A DNA stretch of 55,068 nucleotides from Sediminibacterium sp. Gen4 (GTDB lineage: Bacteria > Bacteroidota > Bacteroidia > Chitinophagales > Chitinophagaceae): NCBI GenBank assembly GCA_013391385.1, contig JACBFI010000023.1:1-55068 (forward strand), written 5' to 3'. Both the position numbers and the translations under genes were made by a program. Below the pieces are notes generated by a model. The model was not told where the DNA came from. It did no database searches and saw only the letters and a program-made list of their open reading frames with translations. This document shows positions 7,485 through 15,180 of the stretch, piece by piece; positions within the stretch are counted from its first letter, which is position 1, and the number at the start of each line of letters is the position of its first letter.

Positions 7485-8840
7485 ATGAGTAAAAAATTAT
7501 TACTGGAAAAGGCACATGTAGAAGGCATCCGCTACTTCGATGTATATCGGAGAGAAGGTGGGTATAGAAGTGTTGAAAAAGCACTCAAAGAGATGAGCCC
7601 AGAAGCCATTGTGGAAGAAGTGAAGAAAAGTGGCCTTCGTGGTCGTGGTGGCGCGGGTTTCCCTGCCGGAATGAAATGGAGCTTCATTGCAAAGCCTGAA
7701 GGCGTACCACGTCACTTGGTGTGTAATGCCGATGAGAGTGAACCCGGTACATTCAAAGACCGCTACTTGATGGAATTCATTCCTCACTTATTGATTGAAG
7801 GTTTGATCGTTTCCTCTTTTGCATTGGGAAGTAATGATACTTATATCTACATCCGCGGGGAATATGCATGGATCGTTGACATTTTGGAGCAAGCAATTAC
7901 AGAAGCCAAGAACAATGGCTTTCTTGGTAAAAATATTTTAGGAAGTGGTTTTGATTGTAACATCCATGTACAAAGAGGTGCAGGTGCCTATATCTGCGGA
8001 GAAGAAACTGCATTGATTGAATCATTGGAAGGTAAACGCGGTAACCCAAGAATCAAACCTCCGTTCCCTGCTGTGAAAGGAGTGTGGGACAGACCTACGG
8101 TAGTGAACAACGTGGAGACATTAGCTGCAGTGGTGCCGATCATCAATATGGGTGGTGATGAATATGCGAAGATTGGTGTAGGGAGATCAACAGGAACAAA
8201 ACTGATCAGTGCTTGCGGTAATATCAACAAACCCGGTGTTTACGAGATCGATATGACCATCTCTGTAGAAGAATTTATTTACAGTGATGAGTACTGTGGT
8301 GGTATTCCCAACGGAAAAAAATTGAAAGCATGTATTCCAGGTGGTTCTTCTGTGCCCATTCTTCCTGCTAATCTTTTGTTGAAAACAGCGAAGGGTGAAA
8401 CCCGTTACATGAATTACGAAAGTTTGGCTGACGGTGGTTTTGCCAGTGGCTCCATGATGGGTTCTGGTGGATTCATTGTATTGGATGAAGATCAATGTGT
8501 GGTTCGTCACACCTTATCATTGGCTCGTTTCTACAGACATGAAAGTTGCGGGCAATGTTCACCTTGTAGAGAAGGAACGGGATGGATGGAAAAGATTCTC
8601 AAGAACATCGAATACGGAAATGGAAAGATGAGTGATATCGATCTGCTTTGGGATATCCAACGCAAGATCGAGGGAAATACGATTTGTCCATTAGGTGATG
8701 CCGCAGCATGGCCTGTAGCAGCAGCAATTAGACATTTCAGAGATGAATTCGAATGGCATGTCTTGAATCCAGAAGAATCACAGAAGAGGAATTATGGGTT
8801 GGCGCATTATGCAGATCCGATACATGTGCCGGTTGCATAA
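7485..8840 (+). CDS. nuoF: NADH-quinone oxidoreductase subunit F (NADH-binding)
   Basis: The 451-residue subunit binds NADH, FMN and the N3 [4Fe-4S] cluster. Visible motifs are the glycine-rich GRGGAGFPAGMKWSF (about 52-66), GAGAYICGEETALIESLEG (about 166-184) and the cluster ligands ESCGQCSPCREGTGW (about 353-367), with the fourth Cys in NTICPLGDAAAW (about 398). Length is normal. It receives hydride from NADH and passes electrons to NuoG. Confidence 0.97.
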   Translation: MSKKLLLEKAHVEGIRYFDVYRREGGYRSVEKALKEMSPEAIVEEVKKSGLRGRGGAGFPAGMKWSFIAKPEGVPRHLVCNADESEPGTFKDRYLMEFIPHLLIEGLIVSSFALGSNDTYIYIRGEYAWIVDILEQAITEAKNNGFLGKNILGSGFDCNIHVQRGAGAYICGEETALIESLEGKRGNPRIKPPFPAVKGVWDRPTVVNNVETLAAVVPIINMGGDEYAKIGVGRSTGTKLISACGNINKPGVYEIDMTISVEEFIYSDEYCGGIPNGKKLKACIPGGSSVPILPANLLLKTAKGETRYMNYESLADGGFASGSMMGSGGFIVLDEDQCVVRHTLSLARFYRHESCGQCSPCREGTGWMEKILKNIEYGNGKMSDIDLLWDIQRKIEGNTICPLGDAAAWPVAAAIRHFRDEFEWHVLNPEESQKRNYGLAHYADPIHVPVA

Positions 8841-9318
8841 TTAAAAAGTAAAAAGTAAAAATTCAAAAAATGGATGTTGAATTTGATGCTTTTGAAGTTA
8901 ATGAGGGAGAGAAGCCTTACAATATCAGACATAGATGTTTTTTCTTTTCTAAAGAGATTCTATTCTTTGTCAAAGATTGTAAGTATGAAAAAGTATATAG
9001 TTCTTTATTTGATCAGTTAGTAAGAAGTGCTACCTCTATAGGCGTGAATGTAGTAGAAGGTAAAGCAGGGAGCTCTAAAAAAGATTGGAACAAGTATCTG
9101 GTAATAGCACTGAAATCGGCTAATGAAACAAAGTATTGGTTATGTTTAATAAGAGATACACAAGAAGTTTCTAAGGAGAAAGTAAACGAACTGATCAAAG
9201 AAGCAGATGAATTGTCAAAGATCATTGCTTCAATAATAATAAACGCTAAATAGTCATCGTCAGGTTTTTTTTGACTTTTTAATTTTGACTTTTGACTTTT
9301 TAATTTTGAATTAATATT
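8841..9318. repeat. Heptamer inverted repeat enclosing a four-helix-bundle gene
   Basis: The left arm 8841-8869 (units AAAAAGT, AAAAAGT, AAAAATT) fills the gap between the nuoF stop and the next ATG. The right arm 9264-9313 (units TTGACTT, TTTAATT repeated) fills the gap from the end of that gene to nuoG. The arms are imperfect reverse complements with about five mismatches over 25 bases. The layout matches the empty intergenic hairpins elsewhere in the window but carries a gene in the loop. Confidence 0.7.
8870..9253 (+). CDS. Four-helix bundle protein (S23/IVS family)
   Basis: The 127-residue protein matches the four-helix-bundle family first known as the protein encoded in 23S rRNA intervening sequences and related to the Avd protein of diversity-generating retroelements. 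The family core LFDQLVRSATSIGVNVVEG is at about 46-64 and ALKSANETKYWLCLI is at about 82-96. It sits between nuoF and nuoG, where no complex I subunit belongs, and both flanking gaps are heptamer repeat arms. The molecular function of most family members is not established. Insertion as a mobile unit is an inference. Confidence 0.9.
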   Translation: MDVEFDAFEVNEGEKPYNIRHRCFFFSKEILFFVKDCKYEKVYSSLFDQLVRSATSIGVNVVEGKAGSSKKDWNKYLVIALKSANETKYWLCLIRDTQEVSKEKVNELIKEADELSKIIASIIINAK

Positions 9319-10440
9319 ATGTCTGACCAACAACAATTGTTTAAAGTAACAATCGACAACATCACAATTGAAGTTCCAGCAGGAACAACAATTCTGAATG
9401 CTGCACGTAAGATCGGCGGTGATGTAGCACCCCCGGCTATGTGTTATTACAGTAAGCTGGAAGGAACTGGTGGTAAATGTCGTACCTGTTTGGTGGAAGT
9501 AAGCAAAGGTTCTGAAAAAGATCCACGGCCTATGCCTAAGCTGGTGGCGTCTTGTCGTACCACAGTGATGGATGGCATGGAAGTAAAAAATATCACCAGT
9601 GAAAAAGTGCTCGATGCTAGAGCAGGTGTTGTTGAATTCCTTTTGTTGAATCATCCTTTGGATTGTCCTATCTGTGACCAGGCAGGTGAATGTCATTTGC
9701 AAGATCTCAGCTACGAGCACGGTAAAGAAGGCACACGTTACGAATTCCAAAGAAGAACATTTAAGAAACACGATATCGGTCCATACATTCAATTACATAT
9801 GACGCGTTGCATTCTTTGCTACCGTTGTGTATTCACGGCTGATCAACTCACCAAAAAACGTGAGCATGGTGTATTGGATCGCGGAGATCATGCTGAAATC
9901 GCCACATTCATCGAGAAGAGTCTTGAAAATGATTTCATCGGTAATGTGATCGATGTTTGTCCGGTAGGTGCGCTTACTGACAAAACATTCCGTTTCAAAA
10001 ACAGGGTATGGTTCCTGAAGCCTATGGATGCGCATCGAGATTGTCCAACATGTAGCGGTCGTGTTACACTGTGGAACAGAGGCGATGAAGTATTTCGTGT
10101 TACAGCCAGAAAAGATGAGTGGGGTGAAGTAGAAGATACGCCTGATGGAAAGCCCGGATGGATTTGTAATACTTGTCGCTTCGAAAAGAAAAAAACAAGC
10201 GATTGGGTAATCGAAGGTCCTCGTTTGATTAATAGGCACTCAGTGATTTCACAAGGACATTATGCAGGTAAAGTAGGTACTCATATGCCAACTGAAACCT
10301 TTGAAGCAGTGAATGACGGACGCAAACCTAAACTGCTGATGGATATTCATTCAGTAAGCGAAGTGAATAAACCGGAAGTACAATTGAGTCTGATCGATGG
10401 ACCGGCTCATTCCAAAGTATTTAATCAGAATAACGACTAA
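9319..10440 (+). CDS. nuoG: NADH-quinone oxidoreductase subunit G, short form
   Basis: At 373 residues this is much shorter than the roughly 900-residue E. coli NuoG because the molybdopterin-oxidoreductase-like domain is missing. Cluster ligands are present: [2Fe-2S] C42, C54, C57, C79; N5 with H112, C116, C119, C125; and N4 with C164, C167, C170, C214. A further pair of CxxC motifs (C242/C245 and C283/C286) may be a remnant N7-like or structural metal site. Short NuoG is usual in Bacteroidota as far as I know, so this is not a truncation artefact. Confidence 0.94.
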   Translation: MSDQQQLFKVTIDNITIEVPAGTTILNAARKIGGDVAPPAMCYYSKLEGTGGKCRTCLVEVSKGSEKDPRPMPKLVASCRTTVMDGMEVKNITSEKVLDARAGVVEFLLLNHPLDCPICDQAGECHLQDLSYEHGKEGTRYEFQRRTFKKHDIGPYIQLHMTRCILCYRCVFTADQLTKKREHGVLDRGDHAEIATFIEKSLENDFIGNVIDVCPVGALTDKTFRFKNRVWFLKPMDAHRDCPTCSGRVTLWNRGDEVFRVTARKDEWGEVEDTPDGKPGWICNTCRFEKKKTSDWVIEGPRLINRHSVISQGHYAGKVGTHMPTETFEAVNDGRKPKLLMDIHSVSEVNKPEVQLSLIDGPAHSKVFNQNND

Positions 10441-10454
10441 TTGAATTCTATATC

Positions 10455-11507
10455 ATGACACTACTTGCTTTTGATTGGGCATTATTGATAGAAAAACTAG
10501 CACTGATCGCAGTTATTGTGTTTGGTAGTCTGGGCATTGCTTTGTACACCACTTTCGCTGAAAGAAAAGTAGCGGCTGTTTTGCAAGACAGACCCGGTCC
10601 AAACCGTGCAGGTCCTTTTGGATTGTTTCAACCATTTGCAGATGGATTGAAATTGATCATGAAAGAAGAAATCATACCCAACACTTCTAATAAAGTCTTA
10701 TTTGTTTTGGGGCCGGGTTTGGCGATGACTGCAGCTTTGATGACTTGTGCAGTTATTCCATGGAGTAGTCATGTTGAATTGTTTGACAGAAAGATCGAAT
10801 TGCAAATTGCAGATATCAATATCGGAATCCTCTATGTTTTTGGTGTAGTCAGTATGGGTGTGTATGGTATCATGATTGGAGGATGGGCATCCAATAATAA
10901 ATTCTCTTTGATGGCAGCTCTTCGTGGTGCTTCTCAAGCCATCAGTTATGAATTGGCCATGGGACTTTCACTGATCGCTGTATTAATGTTATCCGGCTCA
11001 TTGAGTTTGAAAAGTATTGTAGGAGAACAAATGGCAGATGGCAATCTTTGGAATATTGCTTACCAGCCTTTAGGTTTCTTTATCTTCTTTATCTGTGCAT
11101 TGGCAGAATGTAATCGTACACCTTTTGATCTTCCTGAAGCAGAAAATGAATTGAACTTCGGATATCACCAGGAATATTCATCTATGAAGTTGGGCTTTTA
11201 TCTGTTCGCTGAATATGTGAACATGATCATGAGCAGTGCGGTAATGGCTTGTTTGTATTTTGGAGGGTATGATATTCCATTCTTGGATGAGTCAACATTG
11301 GCACCCAATATTGCGGCATTATTAGGAGTGGGTGCATTACTAACGAAGATTGTAATCTTTATTTTCATATTCATGTGGATACGCTGGACAATCCCGCGTT
11401 TCCGTTATGATCAGCTGATGAACCTTGGTTGGAAAACCATGATTCCATTGGCACTAGCAAATATGCTGATTACTGGAGCAGTGATATTGTGGAAGGCGGG
11501 GGCATGA
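10455..11507 (+). CDS. nuoH: NADH-quinone oxidoreductase subunit H
   Basis: This 350-residue polytopic subunit has about eight transmembrane segments. Family signatures are ERKVAAVLQDRPGPNRAGPFG (about 36-56), LAECNRTPFDLPEAENELN (about 217-235) and the C-terminal RWTIPRFRYDQLMNLGWK. It connects the quinone site to the proton-pumping arm. A heptamer hairpin follows two bases after its stop. Confidence 0.97.
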   Translation: MTLLAFDWALLIEKLALIAVIVFGSLGIALYTTFAERKVAAVLQDRPGPNRAGPFGLFQPFADGLKLIMKEEIIPNTSNKVLFVLGPGLAMTAALMTCAVIPWSSHVELFDRKIELQIADINIGILYVFGVVSMGVYGIMIGGWASNNKFSLMAALRGASQAISYELAMGLSLIAVLMLSGSLSLKSIVGEQMADGNLWNIAYQPLGFFIFFICALAECNRTPFDLPEAENELNFGYHQEYSSMKLGFYLFAEYVNMIMSSAVMACLYFGGYDIPFLDESTLAPNIAALLGVGALLTKIVIFIFIFMWIRWTIPRFRYDQLMNLGWKTMIPLALANMLITGAVILWKAGA

Positions 11508-11574
11508 TAATAGTGAGTAGTCATTAGTGAGTAGAACAAAAAAAGCTCACTACTCACTACTGACTATTCACTGA
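11508..11574. repeat. Hairpin of GTGAGTA-type heptamers after nuoH
   Basis: Left arm 11510-11534 reads as heptamers TAGTGAG/TAGTCAT/TAGTGAG. After a loop of AACAAAAAAAG the right arm 11546-11572 (CTCACTA repeated, then CTGACTA) is the reverse complement. Confidence 0.9.
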
Positions 11575-11579
11575 TAAAC

Positions 11580-11610
11580 TTGGCATCAATAGGTTAGAAA
11601 AATATTTTTG
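11580..11610 (+). promoter_or_regulatory. Internal promoter before nuoI
   Basis: TTG at 11580-11582 and TATTTTTG at 11603-11610 are separated by 20 bases, an excellent match to the Bacteroidota consensus TTG-N(17-23)-TAnnTTTG. It would start a transcript covering nuoI to nuoN, independent of the upstream promoter. Confidence 0.65.
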
Positions 11611-11623
11611 CAAACATTAAACA

Positions 11624-11634
11624 TCCCTAAGGGA
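11624..11634 (+). promoter_or_regulatory. Mini-hairpin TCCC-TAA-GGGA before nuoI
   Basis: A 4-bp stem with a 3-base loop ends 8 bases before the nuoI ATG, in the Shine-Dalgarno position; same design as before nuoF, nuoL and nuoN. Confidence 0.55.
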
Positions 11635-11642
11635 TAGAACAT

Positions 11643-12173
11643 ATGCAGGCATTAACAAACAGGGGACAAGAAGTGAGTCGGAAGCCAATGAGCTTCATGG
11701 AGCGACTGTATATACCGGCAATTCTGAAGGGTATGGCCATTACATTCAGTCATATCTTCAAGAAAAAGCCCACCATTCGTTATCCAGAAGAAAAACGCCC
11801 TTTTAGTCCGGTGTTTAGAGGGTTGCATGTGTTGAATAGAGATGAAGAAGGACGTGAACGTTGTACTGCTTGTGGATTATGTGCAGTTGCTTGTCCGGCA
11901 GAAGCCATTACTATGGAAGCTGCAGAAAGATTGCCCAATGAAGAGAACTTGTACCGTGAAGAAAAGTACGCAGCTAAATATGAGATCAATATGTTGCGTT
12001 GTATCTTCTGTGGACTTTGTGAAGAAGCTTGTCCAAAAGACGCGATTTATTTGAGTGAAACATTTGCTCCGGCCAATTATACCAGGAAAGGATTTATTTA
12101 CGGAAAAGAAGAGTTGTTGATACCCAATCCTAAAACAGAGCCAGAAGCACATGCGAAAGCTAAAGGATTGTAA
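11643..12173 (+). CDS. nuoI: NADH-quinone oxidoreductase subunit I
   Basis: The 176-residue ferredoxin-like subunit holds clusters N6a and N6b. Ligands are C74, C77, C80, C84 (CTACGLCAVACP) and C120, C123, C126, C130 (CIFCGLCEEACP). The N-terminal amphipathic part (about 15-40) contacts NuoH in the family. It has its own candidate promoter and a start-proximal mini-hairpin. Confidence 0.97.
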   Translation: MQALTNRGQEVSRKPMSFMERLYIPAILKGMAITFSHIFKKKPTIRYPEEKRPFSPVFRGLHVLNRDEEGRERCTACGLCAVACPAEAITMEAAERLPNEENLYREEKYAAKYEINMLRCIFCGLCEEACPKDAIYLSETFAPANYTRKGFIYGKEELLIPNPKTEPEAHAKAKGL

Positions 12174-12232
12174 TAAAGAATAATCAGTTGTATTGTTATT
12201 ACAACTTATTATAAAACCTAATTAAAACACCA

Positions 12233-12736
12233 ATGAGTATAACACAGATCATGTTTTTCTTTTTGTCGGCACTGGCTGTTTTCTCAGCTATCATGGTACT
12301 GGTAAGCCGAAATCCGGTGCACAGTGTATTGTGGTTGATTGCGGTGTTTTTTGCCATTTCAGGTCATTATATTTTACTCAATGCACAATTCCTTGCTATC
12401 GTTAATCTGATCGTGTATGCAGGTGCCATCATGGTACTCTTCCTTTTTGTGATCATGTTAATGAACCTCAATAAAGAGTCTGAACCCAATAAACATATTT
12501 GGATGAAACTCGCAGGAGCGATTTCAGGCGGATGTTTTCTAATGGTAATGGTATCACTTGTGCGTCAGGCAGCAGATTTCCAAGGTAAAGAAGCTTTGGT
12601 AGGAACGGGAGATATCGGATTGATCAAGAATCTGGGTAAAGCCCTGTTCAGTAACTATGTAGTTCCATTCGAAATCAGCAGCGTGCTGTTTTTAAGTGCG
12701 ATGGTGGGGGCTGTGGTGATTGGGAAGAAGGAGTAG
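12233..12736 (+). CDS. nuoJ: NADH-quinone oxidoreductase subunit J
   Basis: This 167-residue membrane subunit has five predicted transmembrane segments and the family segment IVNLIVYAGAIMVLFLFVIML at about 55-75, including the pi-bulge region involved in coupling. Length is normal for the phylum. Confidence 0.95.
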   Translation: MSITQIMFFFLSALAVFSAIMVLVSRNPVHSVLWLIAVFFAISGHYILLNAQFLAIVNLIVYAGAIMVLFLFVIMLMNLNKESEPNKHIWMKLAGAISGGCFLMVMVSLVRQAADFQGKEALVGTGDIGLIKNLGKALFSNYVVPFEISSVLFLSAMVGAVVIGKKE

Positions 12737-12816
12737 TAGAGCTAATAGGTCATAGCCAATAGGTTATGGCAAATCAAATAATATCAATGGCTATAAGCCA
12801 TGAACAATAAGCTATA
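12737..12816. repeat. Heptamer inverted repeat between nuoJ and nuoK
   Basis: Left arm heptamers GCTAATA/GGTCATA/GCCAATA/GGTTATG run directly after the nuoJ stop. The right arm from 12787 (GGCTATA/AGCCATG/AACAATA/AGCTATA) is an imperfect reverse complement ending just before nuoK. The words resemble those of the repeat at 61-100. Confidence 0.75.
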
Positions 12817-12818
12817 AT

Positions 12819-13154
12819 ATGCCAATACAATACTATATCTATCTAAGTCTCGCACTCTTCAGCATTGGAATTATTGGGGTGCTGACACGCAGGAATGCGA
12901 TCATTGTTTTTATGTGCATTGAATTGATGTTGAATGCGGTGAATTTATTGTTGGTGGCTTTTTCTAAAATGCACCATGGTACTGCATTGGCTACAGACGC
13001 GGCAACAACAGCAGGTATTGACGGACAACTATTTGTATTTTTTATCATGGTAGTGGCAGCAGCAGAGGTAAGTGTGGGATTGGCCATTATCGTAATGATG
13101 TATCGTAACATACATTCAGTAGATATTAATTTCCTTAATCGTTTGAAGAATTAA
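12819..13154 (+). CDS. nuoK: NADH-quinone oxidoreductase subunit K
   Basis: The 111-residue subunit has three transmembrane segments. The membrane glutamate of the proton path is in [14 protein letters not shown] (about 31-44), and a second is in the [12 protein letters not shown] segment (about 81-92). Size and position in the operon are standard for NuoK. Confidence 0.96.
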   Translation: MPIQYYIYLSLALFSIGIIGVLTRRNAIIVFMCIELMLNAVNLLLVAFSKMHHGTALATDAATTAGIDGQLFVFFIMVVAAAEVSVGLAIIVMMYRNIHSVDINFLNRLKN

Positions 13155-13189
13155 TATTTATTGGTAAGACAGAACTGATTCATGATCAT

Positions 13190-13205
13190 ACTTCAATATT
13201 GAAGT
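13190..13205. other. Palindrome ACTTCAATATTGAAGT upstream of nuoL
   Basis: This is a perfect 16-base palindrome 8 bases before the TCCC mini-hairpin of nuoL. It could be an RNA stem or a protein site; I see no basis for choosing. Confidence 0.4.
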
Positions 13206-13212
13206 GTAAAAG

Positions 13213-13224
13213 TCCCGCAAGGGA
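13213..13224 (+). promoter_or_regulatory. Mini-hairpin TCCC-GCAA-GGGA before nuoL
   Basis: A 4-bp stem with a GNRA-type loop ends 8 bases before the nuoL ATG. The 3' arm AGGGAG is a good Shine-Dalgarno match that would be sequestered when the hairpin forms. Confidence 0.6.
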
Positions 13225-13232
13225 GCAAGGCT

Positions 13233-15155
13233 ATGAGTAAACTTGTTTATTTGGTACCACTTTTTCCTTTGATCGGTTTCCTGATCAATGGACTGGGAAG
13301 AAAGTCATTGTCTAAATCAATGATCAGTATCATTGGTTGTGGCGTGATGCTCGCTTCATTTGTTGTGAGCCTCTTGGTGTTTTTTGATGTAAAGGCGAAT
13401 GGTGCAACAACTGTTGAACTGTTTTCTTTTATCCGGGCAGCTGATTTTCAGATTCCATTTGCCTTTCAGGTAGATCAGTTGTCTTCTTTGTTCCTGTTGA
13501 TCATTACAGGCATTGGATTTTTAATTCACTTGTATTCCGCTGCTTACATGCATGAAGAAGAGGAGCAGCATTTCGGGAGGTATTTTGCGTATCTGAATTT
13601 GTTTGTATTCTCCATGTTGCTATTGGTATTGGGAGCCAATTATGTGATCATGTTCATAGGTTGGGAAGGTGTGGGTCTTTGTTCTTATTTGTTGATTGGA
13701 TATTGGTTTAAAAATGATCAATACAATTATGCAGCTAAGAAGGCTTTTGTGATGAATCGTATTGGTGATCTAGGCTTCTTGTTGGCTGTATTCTGGTTAT
13801 TATTCAAGTTAGGTACTGTTACTTATGGAGATGTATTCTCTCGCGTATCAGAGCTTTCTTCTTTTGATATTACTGCTATCACCATCTTATTATTTGTGGG
13901 TGCCATGGGTAAGAGTGCACAGATACCTTTATACACATGGCTTCCTGATGCCATGGCGGGTCCTACACCCGTATCTGCATTGATCCATGCTGCTACGATG
14001 GTTACAGCAGGTATCTACATGATTGCGCGTAGTAACATTCTTTATACAATGTCACATGTTTCTCAGACATTGGTTGCTATTACCGGTTTGGCTACTGCAA
14101 TTTTTGCGGCAACCATTGCATTGAAGCAAAATGATATCAAAAAAGTATTGGCGTATTCAACAGTCAGTCAATTGGGTTATATGTTTTTGGGCTTAGGTGT
14201 AGGTGCATACACCGGTGCAGTATTTCATGTGATGACACACGCTTTTTTCAAAGCCTTATTATTCTTAGGCGCCGGTTCTGTAATCCATGCCATGCATCAT
14301 GAACAAGATATCAGAAAGATGGGTGGATTGAAAAAACATATGCCCATCACACATATCACATTCCTATTAGCTTGTTTAGCAATTGCAGGAATTCCTCCTT
14401 TTTCAGGATTTTTCTCAAAAGATGAAATTTTAATGGCTGCCTACAGCGCCAATCCTATTTACTACTATGTTGGATTAGGTGGTGCATTGATGACCGCATT
14501 CTACATGTTCCGTTTATACAGTCTTACTTTCCTAGGATCATTCAGAGGTACACACGAACAAGCACATCATTTGCATGAAAGTCCGTCTCCGATGACCATT
14601 CCTTTGATTGTACTGGCTGTATTGTCTGTATTTGGAGGTTTTGTAGGAATTCCGGAAGTGTTTGCATCTGATGCACATAGCCTCGAACATTTTCTTGCTC
14701 CGATATTCGCTGAGTCAAACAAATTAGCGCATGCACATCATTTGACCCATTCGCAGGAATATATCATGATGGGAGTGTCAACGGCACTGATCATTGGAGT
14801 GATAGTATTTGCAGTGACTAAGTTCAAAAAAGCAGCTGATGTAAACGATGAGCATACAGGTATAGCTAAAGTGCTGGAAAATAAGTGGTATGTAGATGAG
14901 TTATATGATACCGTTATCGTAAAACCATTGCACTTATTATCCGTGTTCTTTAAGAATATTCTTGAAAAGAATATCATTGATGGAGTAGTGAATGGTGTTG
15001 GTAAACTGGTAGGTTACGGATCCAGACAACTCCGATTATTGCAAAGTGGACAAGTAGGTAACTATATTTTGGTAATGGTAATGGTGATGGTGATTTTTGT
15101 TTTAATCTGGTTCAATGACCTTACCATCATGAATTTTTTGAAAAAACTGTTTTAA
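13233..15155 (+). CDS. nuoL: NADH-quinone oxidoreductase subunit L
   Basis: This is the largest antiporter-like, proton-pumping subunit, 640 residues with many transmembrane helices. Family motifs include the FIGWEGVGLCSYLLIGYWF segment (about 140-158), PDAMAGPTPVSALIHAATMVTAG (about 238-260) and KALLFLGAGSVIHAMHHEQD (about 342-361). The C-terminal half contains the long lateral helix and a final transmembrane segment. Confidence 0.97.
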   Translation: MSKLVYLVPLFPLIGFLINGLGRKSLSKSMISIIGCGVMLASFVVSLLVFFDVKANGATTVELFSFIRAADFQIPFAFQVDQLSSLFLLIITGIGFLIHLYSAAYMHEEEEQHFGRYFAYLNLFVFSMLLLVLGANYVIMFIGWEGVGLCSYLLIGYWFKNDQYNYAAKKAFVMNRIGDLGFLLAVFWLLFKLGTVTYGDVFSRVSELSSFDITAITILLFVGAMGKSAQIPLYTWLPDAMAGPTPVSALIHAATMVTAGIYMIARSNILYTMSHVSQTLVAITGLATAIFAATIALKQNDIKKVLAYSTVSQLGYMFLGLGVGAYTGAVFHVMTHAFFKALLFLGAGSVIHAMHHEQDIRKMGGLKKHMPITHITFLLACLAIAGIPPFSGFFSKDEILMAAYSANPIYYYVGLGGALMTAFYMFRLYSLTFLGSFRGTHEQAHHLHESPSPMTIPLIVLAVLSVFGGFVGIPEVFASDAHSLEHFLAPIFAESNKLAHAHHLTHSQEYIMMGVSTALIIGVIVFAVTKFKKAADVNDEHTGIAKVLENKWYVDELYDTVIVKPLHLLSVFFKNILEKNIIDGVVNGVGKLVGYGSRQLRLLQSGQVGNYILVMVMVMVIFVLIWFNDLTIMNFLKKLF

Positions 15156-15180
15156 CCGCTAATAGCGATAAAGAAAATAT

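Noticed and set aside
9013-9792. A 259-codon minus-strand frame opposite the four-helix gene and nuoG
   Set aside because: It lies antisense to two clear genes and crosses a repeat arm; the translation is low-complexity and matches no family.
9319-10440. NuoG as a frameshifted or truncated gene
   Set aside because: All N-terminal cluster ligands are present, there is no leftover molybdopterin-domain sequence downstream, and short NuoG is normal in this phylum.
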